Shown piece after piece: positions 16,202 to 26,764 of a DNA stretch of 64,000 bases. The translations under genes and the position numbers were made by a program. The notes under the pieces are model-generated. The model was not told the DNA's origin, ran no database searches, and saw only the letters and a program-made list of their open reading frames with translations. This DNA is from Chloroflexota bacterium. GTDB lineage: Bacteria; Chloroflexota; Anaerolineae; B4-G1; SLSP01. The stretch covers positions 1-64,000 of the forward strand of contig JAIOAX010000007.1 of the NCBI GenBank assembly GCA_019873645.1, given 5' to 3'. The first letter of the stretch is position 1. Every line of letters starts with the position of its first letter.

Positions 16202-18895
16202 TCAGGCAATAGATGTGAGTTGGGTGAGCTTCTCGTAGTCAAAGTTGTGCACCCATTGCGATAGGGTATGAGCCAGGCGCGGAGCCTGTGGCTGTATTTC
16301 GGCGATGAGCGCCAGCATACGTTCCGCATCTAGCTCAATGGCGGCTTGATGCAAAGCGGCAATCCAGGCAACAGGGAGGGAGGCCAGACTTTCGCGTAGT
16401 CCTTCTGGTGTTGCCGCTGCCGCTGACGACTCTGCAGATTCGGCGGCTGCGCCGTTGGTGGGCGTCTCATAGAGGAATTGCACCCCTAGATGCCGCGTCA
16501 GGATATCGAAGACCTCGTGTTCGCGGAAGGGTTTGCGCACGAAGTCATCGCAGCCGGCCGCCAGGATGGCGTTGCGGTCTTCCTCGAAGGCACTGGCCGT
16601 GAGCGCGACGATGAGCGCGGGGCGTCCCAGGGCCTGCGCACGTTCTTTAATCTGCCGGGTAGCGGTGTAACCGTCCATCACGGGCATGCGCATGTCCATC
16701 CATACCAGGTGGGGTTGCCATTGTTCCCAGTAAGACACGCCTTCTTTGCCATTGACCGCGCATTGGATCTCAAACCCAAACGGTTCGAGCAATTTGACCA
16801 GGACATCGCGATTGGCTCGCTGATCTTCGACGATCAACAGGCGGTAGGGGCCGCCATCCGGCGCATGTTGATCCGGCGCCAGCCCGATAACCCGGCGGTG
16901 CACGTGTTCAACCTGGGCTTCAACGGCCCCGGCCTCGGCTAATTTGACCGGGATTTCCACACGAAAGATGCTGCCTTCCCCCACCACACTGCTGACGCTC
17001 AGTTCGCCTTTCATCAGTGTGACGAATTGGCGGCAGATGGAGAGTCCCAGGCCGGTGCCTTCCTGGGATTTCTGGCCGCTGGACGTCTGGACAAAGGGGT
17101 CAAAGAGGACCGGCATTTCTTCAGGCGCGATGCCGGGGCCGGTGTCTTCTACCTCGAACAGTAGCCAGTAGTCAGTAGACGATGGTGGACGGGGGGCAGA
17201 ATCCTGAACCTGTCTACTGTCTACCGTCTGCTGTCTACCGGCAACCCTTAGCGTCACCCCACCTTCTTCGGTGAATTTCACGGCATTGCTGAGCAGGTTC
17301 ATCAAAACCTGGCGGAGTTTGCCTTCGTCGGCGTAGACATATTGGGGCACGTCGGGTGCGATGTCGAGGATCAGGCTCAGGTTCTTGGCGGCGGCGCGCA
17401 TAGCGAACATTTCTTTCAGCCCGATAAGCTGGCGGTGCAGGTCGAAGGCATTTTCTTGCAGGCCGGCGCGTCCGGCTTCGATCTTCGACATGGTCAGCAC
17501 ATCGTTAATCAGACCAAGCAGGTGTTCGCCGCTGCGTTCGATGGTTTCCAGGTACTCACGTTGTGTGGCGGTGATGTGGGGGTCGCGGGCCATAAGTTGG
17601 GTGTAACCCAGGATGGCGTTAAGCGGTGTGCGCAGCTCGTGGCTCATGTTTGCCAGAAAGGTGCTCTTAGCGCGGTTAGCGGCTTCGGCGGCTTCTTTCG
17701 CCGCTGCCAGTTCCGCCGTGCGTTCGGCCACACGCCGTTCCAGGTTGGCGTAGGACTCCCGCAGGCGCGCCGACATCAGGTTGAATTGTTTCGCCAGCGC
17801 CTCGATCTCGTCGCCGGTGGAGACTTTGATCACCCGGTTGAAACCGCCGGCTGCCAGTTCCTGGGTTGCAGTCGTCAATTCTTCAATGGGCAGGGTGACA
17901 TGTTTGATGCCACTGACAATCATTATGGCCGGCGCTGCCACACCTGCCAGCAAGAGCAAGATCAACAACGGTTGGAAAGCGCGCATATCGCGGGTGAGGG
18001 TGCGCCAGTCATCTTCGAGGATCAGTCCCCAGTTGGTGTTGGGGATGGCGGCGAAACTGGAGATCGTCTCGCGTCCCAGGATGTTTTCAACCCGCACGGC
18101 GTTGGCTTCACCTTTCAGAACCAACTCTACGACCAACTGTGAGGAAAAGTCCGCGCCAATGTAGGCAGGGTTGGAATGATAGACGACGCGCCCGTTGCTG
18201 TCTACCAGGTAGACGCTGGCGTTGCCATCCAGTTGCAGCAGTTGCACAATGGACTCGCTGTAGCGATTTTGCCCGCCGGGTTTCCAGGGCATGAGTTCGA
18301 CGCTTAAGCCGTTGAGGGTATCGTTGTTGTCGGTCACGGGTATCACGCTGGCGATAAACTCCGACTTCATTTCCGGGCTGCTGGTAATGTCTGAGATGAA
18401 AGGCTCACCGGTTTCCAGCACTCGGCGAACATAATCACGGTTTGACCAGTTCTGCCCGATCAGATCGGGGCGTTCGGGGACGGTGGTCATAACCGTTCCT
18501 TGGGGGTCCAGGAATACCCTGAGCACCTCATCCGGCGCCCCCATCATGAATCCCATAGTGACGACAGCCCCTTCGGGAGGTTCTGTTGCAGTAGCGATAA
18601 CTTCTCTATTGAAGAAGATGCGGTCGCGCCGCTCTTCGGTCAGAATGGCGCCGAGCTGGTTGGCCATCAAGCGCGCCAGTTCGCGGTCGCGCTCGACCAG
18701 CAGACGGGTAGTTGCCCGTCCGTAGGTAAAAAATGTGAGCGCGCCCACCGCAATTTGTACAAAAATGACCGGCATGACCGCCATGGTCAGGATTTTGCGT
18801 CGCAGGCTTTTGCGACGCCAGTAACGGCTGCTGGTAGTGTAGAATTCTTTTAATCTCTTCAACATGATTGATGTTGTCCTCATTATTAACATCAT
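16202..18895 (-). CDS. Membrane hybrid sensor histidine kinase (dCache-like, HAMP, HisKA, HATPase, REC)
   Basis: An 897-residue hybrid kinase. A first helix (about 36-57), an outer sensing region of about 245 residues with a Cache-like fold, a second helix (about 308-330) and a HAMP linker come first. The HisKA box MSHELRTPLNAI has His419, then N-box LLSNAVKF and G-boxes EDTGPGI and GTGLGL. The receiver domain near the C terminus has Asp734 in VWMDMRMPVMDG. Residues about 553-578 are an insertion encoded by short repeats, at the same structural place as in the neighbouring kinase. The ATG at 18895 overlaps the htrA-like stop as TAATG, implying coupling. An ATG at 18865 behind GAGGA is an alternative. 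Confidence 0.92.
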   Translation of the reverse strand: MMLIMRTTSIMLKRLKEFYTTSSRYWRRKSLRRKILTMAVMPVIFVQIAVGALTFFTYGRATTRLLVERDRELARLMANQLGAILTEERRDRIFFNREVIATATEPPEGAVVTMGFMMGAPDEVLRVFLDPQGTVMTTVPERPDLIGQNWSNRDYVRRVLETGEPFISDITSSPEMKSEFIASVIPVTDNNDTLNGLSVELMPWKPGGQNRYSESIVQLLQLDGNASVYLVDSNGRVVYHSNPAYIGADFSSQLVVELVLKGEANAVRVENILGRETISSFAAIPNTNWGLILEDDWRTLTRDMRAFQPLLILLLLAGVAAPAIMIVSGIKHVTLPIEELTTATQELAAGGFNRVIKVSTGDEIEALAKQFNLMSARLRESYANLERRVAERTAELAAAKEAAEAANRAKSTFLANMSHELRTPLNAILGYTQLMARDPHITATQREYLETIERSGEHLLGLINDVLTMSKIEAGRAGLQENAFDLHRQLIGLKEMFAMRAAAKNLSLILDIAPDVPQYVYADEGKLRQVLMNLLSNAVKFTEEGGVTLRVAGRQQTVDSRQVQDSAPRPPSSTDYWLLFEVEDTGPGIAPEEMPVLFDPFVQTSSGQKSQEGTGLGLSICRQFVTLMKGELSVSSVVGEGSIFRVEIPVKLAEAGAVEAQVEHVHRRVIGLAPDQHAPDGGPYRLLIVEDQRANRDVLVKLLEPFGFEIQCAVNGKEGVSYWEQWQPHLVWMDMRMPVMDGYTATRQIKERAQALGRPALIVALTASAFEEDRNAILAAGCDDFVRKPFREHEVFDILTRHLGVQFLYETPTNGAAAESAESSAAAATPEGLRESLASLPVAWIAALHQAAIELDAERMLALIAEIQPQAPRLAHTLSQWVHNFDYEKLTQLTSIA
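17161..17240. repeat. Short tandem repeats inside the membrane hybrid kinase gene
   Basis: CAGTAGYCAGTAGTCAGTAG on one side and GTCTACTGTCTACCGTCT on the other encode the loop GRQQTVDSRQVQDSAPRP. The same TAGACNGTAGAC family occurs between genes at 25990-26068. Confidence 0.8.
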
Positions 18896-20103
18896 TAACG
18901 TCCGGATGGTTGTTCTGCGAGTACGACAGACACGACTTGCTCTTGACCATCGCGGAGGATGGTAACCTGTACAGTATCGCCGATTTTCTTTTGTGTTTCG
19001 AGGTAGACGGTCCAGGCTCGCATATCGGCAATCGGTTGTCCATCGGCAGCGACGATGATATCACCGCCGACCGGTACCTGGTAACGTCCCATGCGCACAA
19101 TGCGCGTGCCGCCGCGAATGCCAGCGTTGGCCGCCGGGCCGCCCCGCGTGACTTCGAGCACCAGCAGGCCGCTATCTACGGGGACATTCATCCCGGCCTT
19201 GCGGAACCAGTCGGCGATGGACGGCGTGAGGGCCACCATATCCGCGCCGACCCACGGATGGGGATAGTAGCCCCGGGCGATCAGTTCCACCACGACGCGC
19301 TTGACGGTATCCGCTGAGACGGCAAACCCGATGCCTGCCGAGTCACCGCCGGTGCTGACGATTTGGGTGTTGACGCCGACGACGCGCCCGTCGAGGTCGA
19401 GCAGCGGGCCGCCGGAATTGCCGGGGTTGATGGCCGCGTCGGTCTGGATCGCTTCGCCGATAAAACCGCTCTCGCTTTCGATCACCCGTCCCAGCGCGCT
19501 GATAACGCCGGTGGTCAGGGTTTGTTCTAAGCCGAACGGGTTGCCGATTGCCAGCACAAATTGCCCTACTTCTAGCGTGCTTGAAGTCCCCAGGGGAATC
19601 GGAGCCGGTAAATCTGCGCCGGCGTCCACGCGAATCACCGCCAGGTCGTTTTGCGCGTCTGCGCCGACGACTTCGGCAGGATACACTTTTCCGGTGCTGA
19701 ACGTGACCAGCAGTTCCTCGGCGTTTTCGATGACGTGGTAATTGGTGATGATGTGGCCGGCGGTATCGTAGACGAATCCGGACCCACTCCCTTCCTGGGG
19801 GATAATTTGTCCGAAGATACTGTAGGCATAGCTACGGTTGGTGATGTTCACTACCGCAGGGCTGGCAGCTTTGTAGACGGCGATGATGCGCGATTGTAAA
19901 GCCAGGAGCGCCGTATTTTCATCCAATACTGCGCCGGACGCCGGCGTTACCAGCGGCGGCAGAGGGGTAGGGGTAGGGGGAACGGGCGTCGCGGTAGCGG
20001 TCGGGGTAGGGGATAACGTCGGTAAGTTGGTCAGAGCACAGCCCAGACCGGTGATGAGCATGCTTAGGATAAGGAGCAACAGTCCCAATTTGGATAATCG
20101 CAT
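18895..20103 (-). CDS. HtrA/DegP-family serine protease with PDZ domain, lipoprotein
   Basis: A 402-residue envelope quality-control protease. The signal peptide ends in a lipobox (LITGLGC, Cys22), followed by a Thr/Pro linker. The trypsin-like domain has the triad His123 (NYHVIENA), Asp153 (QNDLAVI) and Ser230 ([10 protein letters not shown]). One PDZ domain occupies about 300-395. DegS/HtrA-type proteins with one PDZ usually sense or trim misfolded exported proteins. The ATG follows GGGAGG. The gene is coupled to the membrane hybrid kinase by a one-base overlap, suggesting that protease and sensor form one stress-response unit. Confidence 0.95.
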   Translation of the reverse strand: MRLSKLGLLLLILSMLITGLGCALTNLPTLSPTPTATATPVPPTPTPLPPLVTPASGAVLDENTALLALQSRIIAVYKAASPAVVNITNRSYAYSIFGQIIPQEGSGSGFVYDTAGHIITNYHVIENAEELLVTFSTGKVYPAEVVGADAQNDLAVIRVDAGADLPAPIPLGTSSTLEVGQFVLAIGNPFGLEQTLTTGVISALGRVIESESGFIGEAIQTDAAINPGNSGGPLLDLDGRVVGVNTQIVSTGGDSAGIGFAVSADTVKRVVVELIARGYYPHPWVGADMVALTPSIADWFRKAGMNVPVDSGLLVLEVTRGGPAANAGIRGGTRIVRMGRYQVPVGGDIIVAADGQPIADMRAWTVYLETQKKIGDTVQVTILRDGQEQVVSVVLAEQPSGR

Positions 20104-20284
20104 AACGATTTATACGCCTCCCAATGGTTTTTATAATTATACGTCAATTATACGCTATTGTCGTGGTGGAGGTTGTAATAGGGTATAGGCCATTATTGAT
20201 TGCCTGGGGTGGCACGGTCAGAGACCGGCCACAGCAGTACGAACAAATTATTGATTGGCTGGGGTGGTCTCCTGAGCGTGCCCG
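20104..20284. other. Intergenic region with a 21-bp direct repeat
   Basis: Two near-identical copies of a 21-bp sequence starting ATTATTGATTG and ending CTGGGGTGG lie at 20192-20212 and 20247-20267, 55 bp apart and differing by one base. Two TATAAT-like elements on the minus strand near 20140-20155 may be the htrA-like promoter. I could not fold the region into a tRNA. Confidence 0.55.
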
Positions 20285-21976
20285 TTATTGGTCTTGTTCG
20301 GCCCGCACGTGCAGTTGATAGCTTGTGTAAGCTTGCTTTTCGACGTAGACTTCGAAGTTTGCGGAGGCGCCTGCCGCGATGGAAGGCACCGTCCCTGTGC
20401 CCATGCTCACCATTTGTCCGTTACCGTCCAGCAAAAGCCCGGAGATGACGACGTTTTTAACGGGGTACGGGTTGGGATTCGTCGCCACGCCGTTGATGCG
20501 CAGATAGTTTGTGCCGGTGTCTGTGATTTTGACGTCGCTTAATGTCACACTCACCGCTTCATGCCATTCGGTCACTTTGGCGTCGGGGTGCACGAGGAAG
20601 GAAGCCATGTCCTGAGCCGCGATTTCGGCGGTGAAGGGGCAGGCTTCCCCAGGCCCTAAGAGACCGCAGCTCGTTTTGGCTTCCATTGCGCCGTGCCAGA
20701 TCCATTCACCTTGCATGCCGCGTTGACCGGGGCGCATGGGGAAGGCATAGAACGCGCCCCGGAAGCCGCCGGCATCGAAGAAGGTGACATGTACGGCGAT
20801 CACGGCGTAGGTTTCTGTGGTGGGATTGTGGATGAAACCGGCCACTTTGTAGATCAGGCCACCCTCAAGCAGTGGATTAGGTTCCGCGTAATTGGTCGTG
20901 ATTTCGACGGTGAGCGGCGGGCCGGGGTCGGTATCCGGCTTCTGCGTCAGTGCGTTCTGGATGATGGCGGTCGTTTGCGCCGCAGCGGTACTCTGCATTG
21001 TCGGTTGTGTGGACGCTGCCGCAGCGGATGGGTTATTCGGCGCCGCTGTTGCGGACGTGGTCGGTGTTGGCGTGGGCGTTGCGGTCACTTCCGCTTCCCG
21101 TGTGCGCCAGGGGACGAGGGTAACGCGGGCTATGGGCGTCGGCGTTGCCGTAGGTGTGGCCGAGGCCATCGCAGTTGGTGCGACGGCCTCGGCAGTTTGC
21201 GCTTCGGCGGATGGTGTGATCACCGAAGTGCTGCCGCTGCGTTCGGTCAGCACATTGATTACAGCGCGGGTCAATAGGGCGGTAATACGACCTGTTGCGT
21301 CGGCGCCGGTGGGAGCGCCGCTCGGCGCGTTACCGGCGCCGGCAGGGCGTCCGCCGCCTTGTCTGAATTGCGCCTGTAGTTGCGCGCGTTCTTCTTCGGT
21401 CATATTCTGGAAGCGCTCGCGCATGGCGGCACGTTCTTCTTCAGACATCGTTGGTCCGTTCCATTGCCCTTGCCCTGGTGTCCCCATACCCTCGGCGGGC
21501 GTCTGTCCCGACATTCCTGTCCCCCCGGCAGGCATTTGTCCGCCGAACGCGCCCATCGCCGGTCCCTGTTCCTGGAGCCAGGCCTGGGCGTCGGCTTCGG
21601 TGAGCTGCATCGCGGTAATGGCGGCAATCTGTGCGTCGCTCAACTGCGCTTCAATCTTTTTGACAACCGCATACCGCTCGGCCTGGGTTGTGGTGGTGTT
21701 GCCCTGCAATGTCTTCCACAGGGGAAGCAATTGCCTGGCTTGCTCTGCCGTCACGGCGTTCGCGGTGTCTTCCAGACGCAGCATCCCCAACGCAAGCTGA
21801 CCGGTCACATCGAGCGCGTTCTCGTAGTCCGTGCGCAGCGCGCCGGTATAGGTTGCTGTCTCGGCCGTTGCCGTAACCATCGGGTTCGCCGTTGTCTTCT
21901 GGCAGCCGCTTATGACGATGATCACGAAAACGAAAAGCACCGGTAAAATTTTGTACCGAAAACCACCTTGTTTCAT
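20285..21976 (-). CDS. Lipoprotein with LTEEER-type helices and a C-terminal beta domain
   Basis: A 563-residue lipoprotein (lipobox VISGC). The N-terminal region (about 35-150) is helical with TAEQARQLLPLWKTLQ and LSDAQIAAITAMQL. Then comes SEEERAAMRERFQNMTEEE, reminiscent of LTxxQ stress chaperones. A long Ala/Thr/Pro linker follows. The C-terminal part has two Ig-like strand-rich segments, the last (TNYLRINGVATNPNPYPVKN) resembling an FxLYD domain. The start is the ATG at 21976, seven bases after AGGAGG. It is the last gene after the MacA, LolD and MacB-like genes and probably works with that transporter in the envelope. The family assignment is tentative. Confidence 0.82.
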   Translation of the reverse strand: MKQGGFRYKILPVLFVFVIIVISGCQKTTANPMVTATAETATYTGALRTDYENALDVTGQLALGMLRLEDTANAVTAEQARQLLPLWKTLQGNTTTTQAERYAVVKKIEAQLSDAQIAAITAMQLTEADAQAWLQEQGPAMGAFGGQMPAGGTGMSGQTPAEGMGTPGQGQWNGPTMSEEERAAMRERFQNMTEEERAQLQAQFRQGGGRPAGAGNAPSGAPTGADATGRITALLTRAVINVLTERSGSTSVITPSAEAQTAEAVAPTAMASATPTATPTPIARVTLVPWRTREAEVTATPTPTPTTSATAAPNNPSAAAASTQPTMQSTAAAQTTAIIQNALTQKPDTDPGPPLTVEITTNYAEPNPLLEGGLIYKVAGFIHNPTTETYAVIAVHVTFFDAGGFRGAFYAFPMRPGQRGMQGEWIWHGAMEAKTSCGLLGPGEACPFTAEIAAQDMASFLVHPDAKVTEWHEAVSVTLSDVKITDTGTNYLRINGVATNPNPYPVKNVVISGLLLDGNGQMVSMGTGTVPSIAAGASANFEVYVEKQAYTSYQLHVRAEQDQ

Positions 21977-22000
21977 CCTCATTCCTCCTGAGTTGTCAGT

Positions 22001-22040
22001 TTCCAGTTTTCAGTTTTCAGTTTTCAGTTGTCAGTTGCGG
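22001..22040. repeat. Short tandem repeat (TTTTCAG/TTGTCAG heptamers)
   Basis: Heptamers of the CAGTTTT/CAGTTGT type fill the gap between the MacB-like and lipoprotein genes. A degenerate relative lies at 25835-25860 upstream of the MacA-like gene. Confidence 0.75.
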
Positions 22041-22060
22041 GTTGTGAGTTGGAGAATTCC

Positions 22061-23284
<1,224 letters not shown>

Positions 23285-23295
23285 CTTTTCCTCCA

Positions 23296-23394
23296 GCTTA
23301 GTGAAAGTGAAGAGTGAAAAGTTAAGAGTTAAGAGTAAAGAGTAAGGTTTTACCTCTGGCGACTGATTACTTCTTACTCTTTACTCTTTACTTC
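23296..23394. repeat. Fold-back short repeats (AGAGTTAAG and its complement)
   Basis: AAGAGTTAAGAGTAAAGAG-like units on one side face CTTACTCTTTACTCTTTAC units on the other, so the gap between the ATPase and permease genes can form a long imperfect hairpin. It may tune expression between the two genes. Confidence 0.7.
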
Positions 23395-24123
23395 TCACTC
23401 CCCATTATGCAGATGGGCAATGGCCCGGGCATGCTCGCGGTCGGAGACGATTTGTCCGTCGCGCAGGTAAATCACCCGTTGGGCATGCTCGGCGATGTCC
23501 AGTTCGTGTGTGACCATGACGATGGTAGCGCCGTTGGCATGCAATTGACGCAGGATTTGCATGATGTCCGTTGCTGCACGGGTGTCCAGGTTGCCGGTGG
23601 GTTCGTCGGCCAGGATGATGGCCGGATCGTTGATCAGCGCGCGGGCAATGGCAACCCGTTGTTGCTGTCCGCCGGATAGCTCGTTGGGTTTGTGGTGCCA
23701 GCGGTCGCCCAGCCCCACGGCTTCCAGGGCGGCGACAGCTCGACGATAATGTTCGGCATCGCTTTGCCCGTTGTCGCGGCTGTAAAGCAGCGGCAGCATG
23801 ACATTTTTAACGGCATTCAAGCGCGGGAGCAGGTTGTAAGATTGGAAGATAAAGCCGATTTTCCGATTGCGCACGCGCGCCAGCTCGTTTTTGCTCAGTT
23901 GGCTGACATCTTGGCCGTCGAGGATGTAAGTGCCCTCGGTGGGCCGATCCAGGCATCCCAGGATGTTCATCAATGTGGATTTGCCCGAACCAGAAGGCCC
24001 CATGATGGCGACAAACTCCCCTTTTTCGACCTGGGCATCTATCCCGCGCAAGGCACTGACAGCCACGGCGCCTTTGCCGTAAACTTTGGTCAATCCTTGA
24101 ACTGTGATTAAGGCAGCGCTCAT
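23395..24123 (-). CDS. MacB/LolD-type ABC transporter ATPase
   Basis: A 242-residue ATPase. Walker A is GPSGSGKST, the signature LSGGQQQR and Walker [13 protein letters not shown], all typical of the LolD/MacB export class. It has an AGGGAG ribosome site and lies between the adaptor and permease genes. Confidence 0.95.
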   Translation of the reverse strand: MSAALITVQGLTKVYGKGAVAVSALRGIDAQVEKGEFVAIMGPSGSGKSTLMNILGCLDRPTEGTYILDGQDVSQLSKNELARVRNRKIGFIFQSYNLLPRLNAVKNVMLPLLYSRDNGQSDAEHYRRAVAALEAVGLGDRWHHKPNELSGGQQQRVAIARALINDPAIILADEPTGNLDTRAATDIMQILRQLHANGATIVMVTHELDIAEHAQRVIYLRDGQIVSDREHARAIAHLHNGE

Positions 24124-24182
24124 TGTGGAATCTCCCTGTGAAAACGGTCTGGTAGTTGCTAGTTAGTCGGGTAGTCTCCGGC

Positions 24183-25814
24183 TTAGGGGATAGGGCCGAA
24201 GCCACCCATAGGCGGCATGCCGCCTTGCGTCTGGGTTTCAATGTTGGAACGGATGGTGGTGCCAGATGAAGATTGAGTGTTCAATGTCACGACTTCACCG
24301 CGTTCCAGGCCAGATTTGACTTCGGCATTGACGGCGTCTTGCAATCCGATTTCCACGGTGCGCATTTCCAGTTCCCCGTTCGTTTTCTTGACGAAGACGG
24401 CGTACTGGCCGTTGTCCAATGGGCGCAACGCCTGCACCGGCACCAGCAGCACGTTCAAGGCTTCGCCGGCCACGATTTCAACATCGGCGTTCATGTTGGC
24501 GAGCAGTTTGACCGGATGCTCAGCGGCGTTGACCGTAGCCCAAAGCTGGACGGCGGATGTGCCGCCTACGGTGGTCAAGACCGGGTCCACGCGGTAGATT
24601 TCACCGGTATATTCGTAATCGGGCAACGCCTCAAAGATGATGCGTACCGGATTGCCCTTTACGGCGCTGCTCATATCGGTCTCTTCGATCCAGAATTGCA
24701 GCACCGGCGTGCCCAGGTTCTGCAGGACGATAGCCACGCCGTTGCAGGTATCGCCGACCTTGCAGTTCACGGCAGTCACCGTACCGTCGAAGGGCGCGAT
24801 CAGCGTCGTATCCTCCAGGGCTTCTTTTGCGGTTGCCAGCTTGAGGCGCGCCTGTTCCAGGGCCAATTCGGCTTCACGGGTGGCAGGGGTGGTGCCATCG
24901 CCGAGGTCGGCGACGGCCAGCTTCGCCTGTTCGAGCGCCAGGGCCATCTGTTGCACTTTGATCTGAGCAGCGGTGATTTCGGCGTCATCAGGCGGGGTCT
25001 GGGCTTCTTCCAGGGCTTTCTGAGCATTCAGGAGTTGCGCTTTCGCGCTTTGGATATCCGTGTTGGTGTTGTTGATCACGCTCAGTTTGTAGTTGTTCTG
25101 GGCGACTTCGAGGTTTTGTTGCGCTTTGTACACTGCGTTGGCGGCATTGGCGCGGGTGGTTTCGATATCTTTCTCCCAGTCACGGTCGGGATTCATCGCC
25201 GAGGCATAATTTTCCTGGGCATTTTTGAGGCTCTCGATGGCCTGTTCCAGGCTGATGCGTGCGGAGAGGGTCTGATCTACGCCGGCTTTTGCCAGGGCAT
25301 TTTTGTAGGCCGTTTGGGCGCTGGCTAAATTGGCCTGGGCCAGCGCGACGGTTTCTTCATCCGGTTCCCAGTTGAGCAGTTCATCCAATGCGGTTTGTGC
25401 GGCGTCCAGGTTGGCCTGCGCCTGCAGGACGGCAAGTTCGGCCTGCGCTTGAGCCAGCGCCAACGCCTGTTCGGCCTGGAGCACCTGAACCTCGGCGGCG
25501 GCGACGTTTTGGCGCGCTTCGGCATCGTCTATGCGCGCGAGGATCGCGCCGGCCTTGACTTCATCGCCGACCGCGACGAACAGTTCTTTTACAACGCCGC
25601 TGAGGCCGAACGTCAGGTTGACCTCGTCAGAGGCCACCAGTTGCCCCGAACCGGTTGCGGTGATCGAAATATCGCCTGCGGTTACGGTGGCCGTCTGGAC
25701 TTCGTCTGTCGTTTGCGCGGCTGCCTTTGGCGTAAACCAGGTGCGATAGGCAAAGTAGCCTCCACCGGCGAGAACCAGGATTAACGGGATAATCCACCAT
25801 AGTTTCTTCAACAT
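24183..25814 (-). CDS. MacA/HlyD-type periplasmic adaptor
   Basis: A 543-residue membrane-fusion protein. It has one N-terminal helix (about 5-24), a lipoyl-like half (GDEVKAGAILARIDD), a long coiled-coil hairpin of about 190 residues (about 95-290), then the second lipoyl half (DTTLIAPFDGTVTAV) and beta-barrel regions. The coiled coil is longer than in E. coli MacA. It is the first gene of the efflux operon and has a four-box promoter. In a monoderm cell it would act with the MacB-like permease rather than with an outer-membrane channel. Confidence 0.93.
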   Translation of the reverse strand: MLKKLWWIIPLILVLAGGGYFAYRTWFTPKAAAQTTDEVQTATVTAGDISITATGSGQLVASDEVNLTFGLSGVVKELFVAVGDEVKAGAILARIDDAEARQNVAAAEVQVLQAEQALALAQAQAELAVLQAQANLDAAQTALDELLNWEPDEETVALAQANLASAQTAYKNALAKAGVDQTLSARISLEQAIESLKNAQENYASAMNPDRDWEKDIETTRANAANAVYKAQQNLEVAQNNYKLSVINNTNTDIQSAKAQLLNAQKALEEAQTPPDDAEITAAQIKVQQMALALEQAKLAVADLGDGTTPATREAELALEQARLKLATAKEALEDTTLIAPFDGTVTAVNCKVGDTCNGVAIVLQNLGTPVLQFWIEETDMSSAVKGNPVRIIFEALPDYEYTGEIYRVDPVLTTVGGTSAVQLWATVNAAEHPVKLLANMNADVEIVAGEALNVLLVPVQALRPLDNGQYAVFVKKTNGELEMRTVEIGLQDAVNAEVKSGLERGEVVTLNTQSSSGTTIRSNIETQTQGGMPPMGGFGPIP

Positions 25815-25865
25815 ACAGCTCCTCCTCGAAAGTTGTCAGTTTCCAGTCTCAAGTTCCCATTTTCA

Positions 25866-25922
25866 AGTTTAGCATGGGCATCTGTGAGCAATCCAAGAAA
25901 TGGCTGATAGTTTCCTGAGAAT
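25866..25922 (-). promoter_or_regulatory. Four-box response-regulator promoter of the efflux operon
   Basis: Read on the minus strand, the units are ATTCTCAGGAA, ACTATCAGCCA, TTTCTTGGATT and GCTCACAGATG (25922 down to 25879). Seven bases later comes the -10 box TAAACT (25871-25866). The third and fourth units are weaker than in the other arrays, but the 11-bp phase is kept. Confidence 0.72.
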
Positions 25923-25931
25923 TGCGCGCGG

Positions 25932-25987
25932 TTTCTCAGTCAATTCTCAGGAAGTTCCCAACAAGCTCTCAGGTAAGGGGGTATAAT
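25932..25987 (+). promoter_or_regulatory. Four-box promoter of the regulator/kinase operon (autoregulation)
   Basis: On the plus strand, TTTCTCAGTCA, ATTCTCAGGAA, GTTCCCAACAA and GCTCTCAGGTA (25932-25975) are followed after six bases by TATAAT (25982-25987). With no -35 box, the array takes its place, as in PhoB/PhoP-type activated promoters. It is back to back with the efflux-operon array. Confidence 0.82.
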
Positions 25988-25989
25988 GT

Positions 25990-26068
25990 AAGGTAGACGG
26001 AAGACAGTAGACGGTAGACGGGAAAGCCCTCGTCTACGGTCTATTGTCTGCGAATTCTATCGTCTACA
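25990..26068. repeat. Short repeats in the regulator leader (GTAGACG family)
   Basis: GTAGACGGAAGACAGTAGAC-type units face CGTCTACGGTCTATTGTCTG-type units and can fold back in the mRNA leader of the regulator gene. The same family is inserted inside the kinase gene at 17161-17240. Confidence 0.75.
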
Positions 26069-26083
26069 AATCAAGAGGGTGCT

Positions 26084-26764
26084 ATGGATAAGGTGCTCAT
26101 TGTGGATGATGATGTGAAGTTACTCAAGATGTTGGAGCGGACGCTGATCTATGAGGGCTTTGATACGGTGACCTCCGTAGATGGCGAGGATGCGCTGCAT
26201 AAGGTGTACAGCGAGCGGCCGGATGTGATTGTGCTGGATTGGATGTTGCCGAAGCTGGATGGGATCGGCGTTCTGGAGGCATTGCGTGCCGAAAAGAACG
26301 AGACGCCGATCCTGATGTTGACGGCGCGCGACGCGGTGCAGAATCGCGTGGAGGGCCTGGAAAGAGGCGCCGACGATTATCTGGTTAAGCCGTTTGCTTC
26401 GCTGGAGCTGGTGGCGCGCATCCGCGCGTTGTTGCGGCGCACCGGCAAGAGCAACCAGACCGTCCTTACTTTTGCCGATCTTTCGCTGGATACGGCCAAA
26501 CGTGAGGTGCGGCGTGGGGAGCGGCTCATTGCCCTCACGCCGACCGAGTTCGATTTGTTGAGCGTCTTAATGCGCCATCCGCAGCAGGTTTTGGAACGTC
26601 GGCAACTTCTCGCGCAGGTATGGGGCTATGACTTTGTGGGTGATGAGAATGTGCTGGAGGTCTACATCGGCTATCTGCGTAAGAAAACCGAGGCCGAAGG
26701 GGAGCCGCGCCTGATCCATACGGTACGCGGCGTCGGTTATGTGCTGCGGGAGGAAGAGGAGTAA
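26084..26764 (+). CDS. OmpR/PhoB-family response regulator
   Basis: A 226-residue regulator. The receiver domain (1-120) has Asp8-Asp9, phospho-acceptor Asp52 in IVLDWMLPK and Lys in VKPF. The winged-helix DNA-binding domain (about 128-224) has TPTEFDLLSVLMRHP and the recognition-helix region NVLEVYIGYLRKK. Winged-helix regulators of this class bind direct repeats spaced 11 bp, which is the spacing seen before this gene and at three other promoters in the window. It is coupled to its kinase by a TAATG overlap. Confidence 0.96.
   Translation: MDKVLIVDDDVKLLKMLERTLIYEGFDTVTSVDGEDALHKVYSERPDVIVLDWMLPKLDGIGVLEALRAEKNETPILMLTARDAVQNRVEGLERGADDYLVKPFASLELVARIRALLRRTGKSNQTVLTFADLSLDTAKREVRRGERLIALTPTEFDLLSVLMRHPQQVLERRQLLAQVWGYDFVGDENVLEVYIGYLRKKTEAEGEPRLIHTVRGVGYVLREEEE

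Noticed and set aside
18606-19100. A small open frame overlapping the junction of the htrA-like and kinase genes
   Set aside because: It overlaps two strong coding genes and shows no family pattern.
20190-20284. tRNA-like segment
   Set aside because: I could not find a T-loop, anticodon stem and acceptor stem that pair together.
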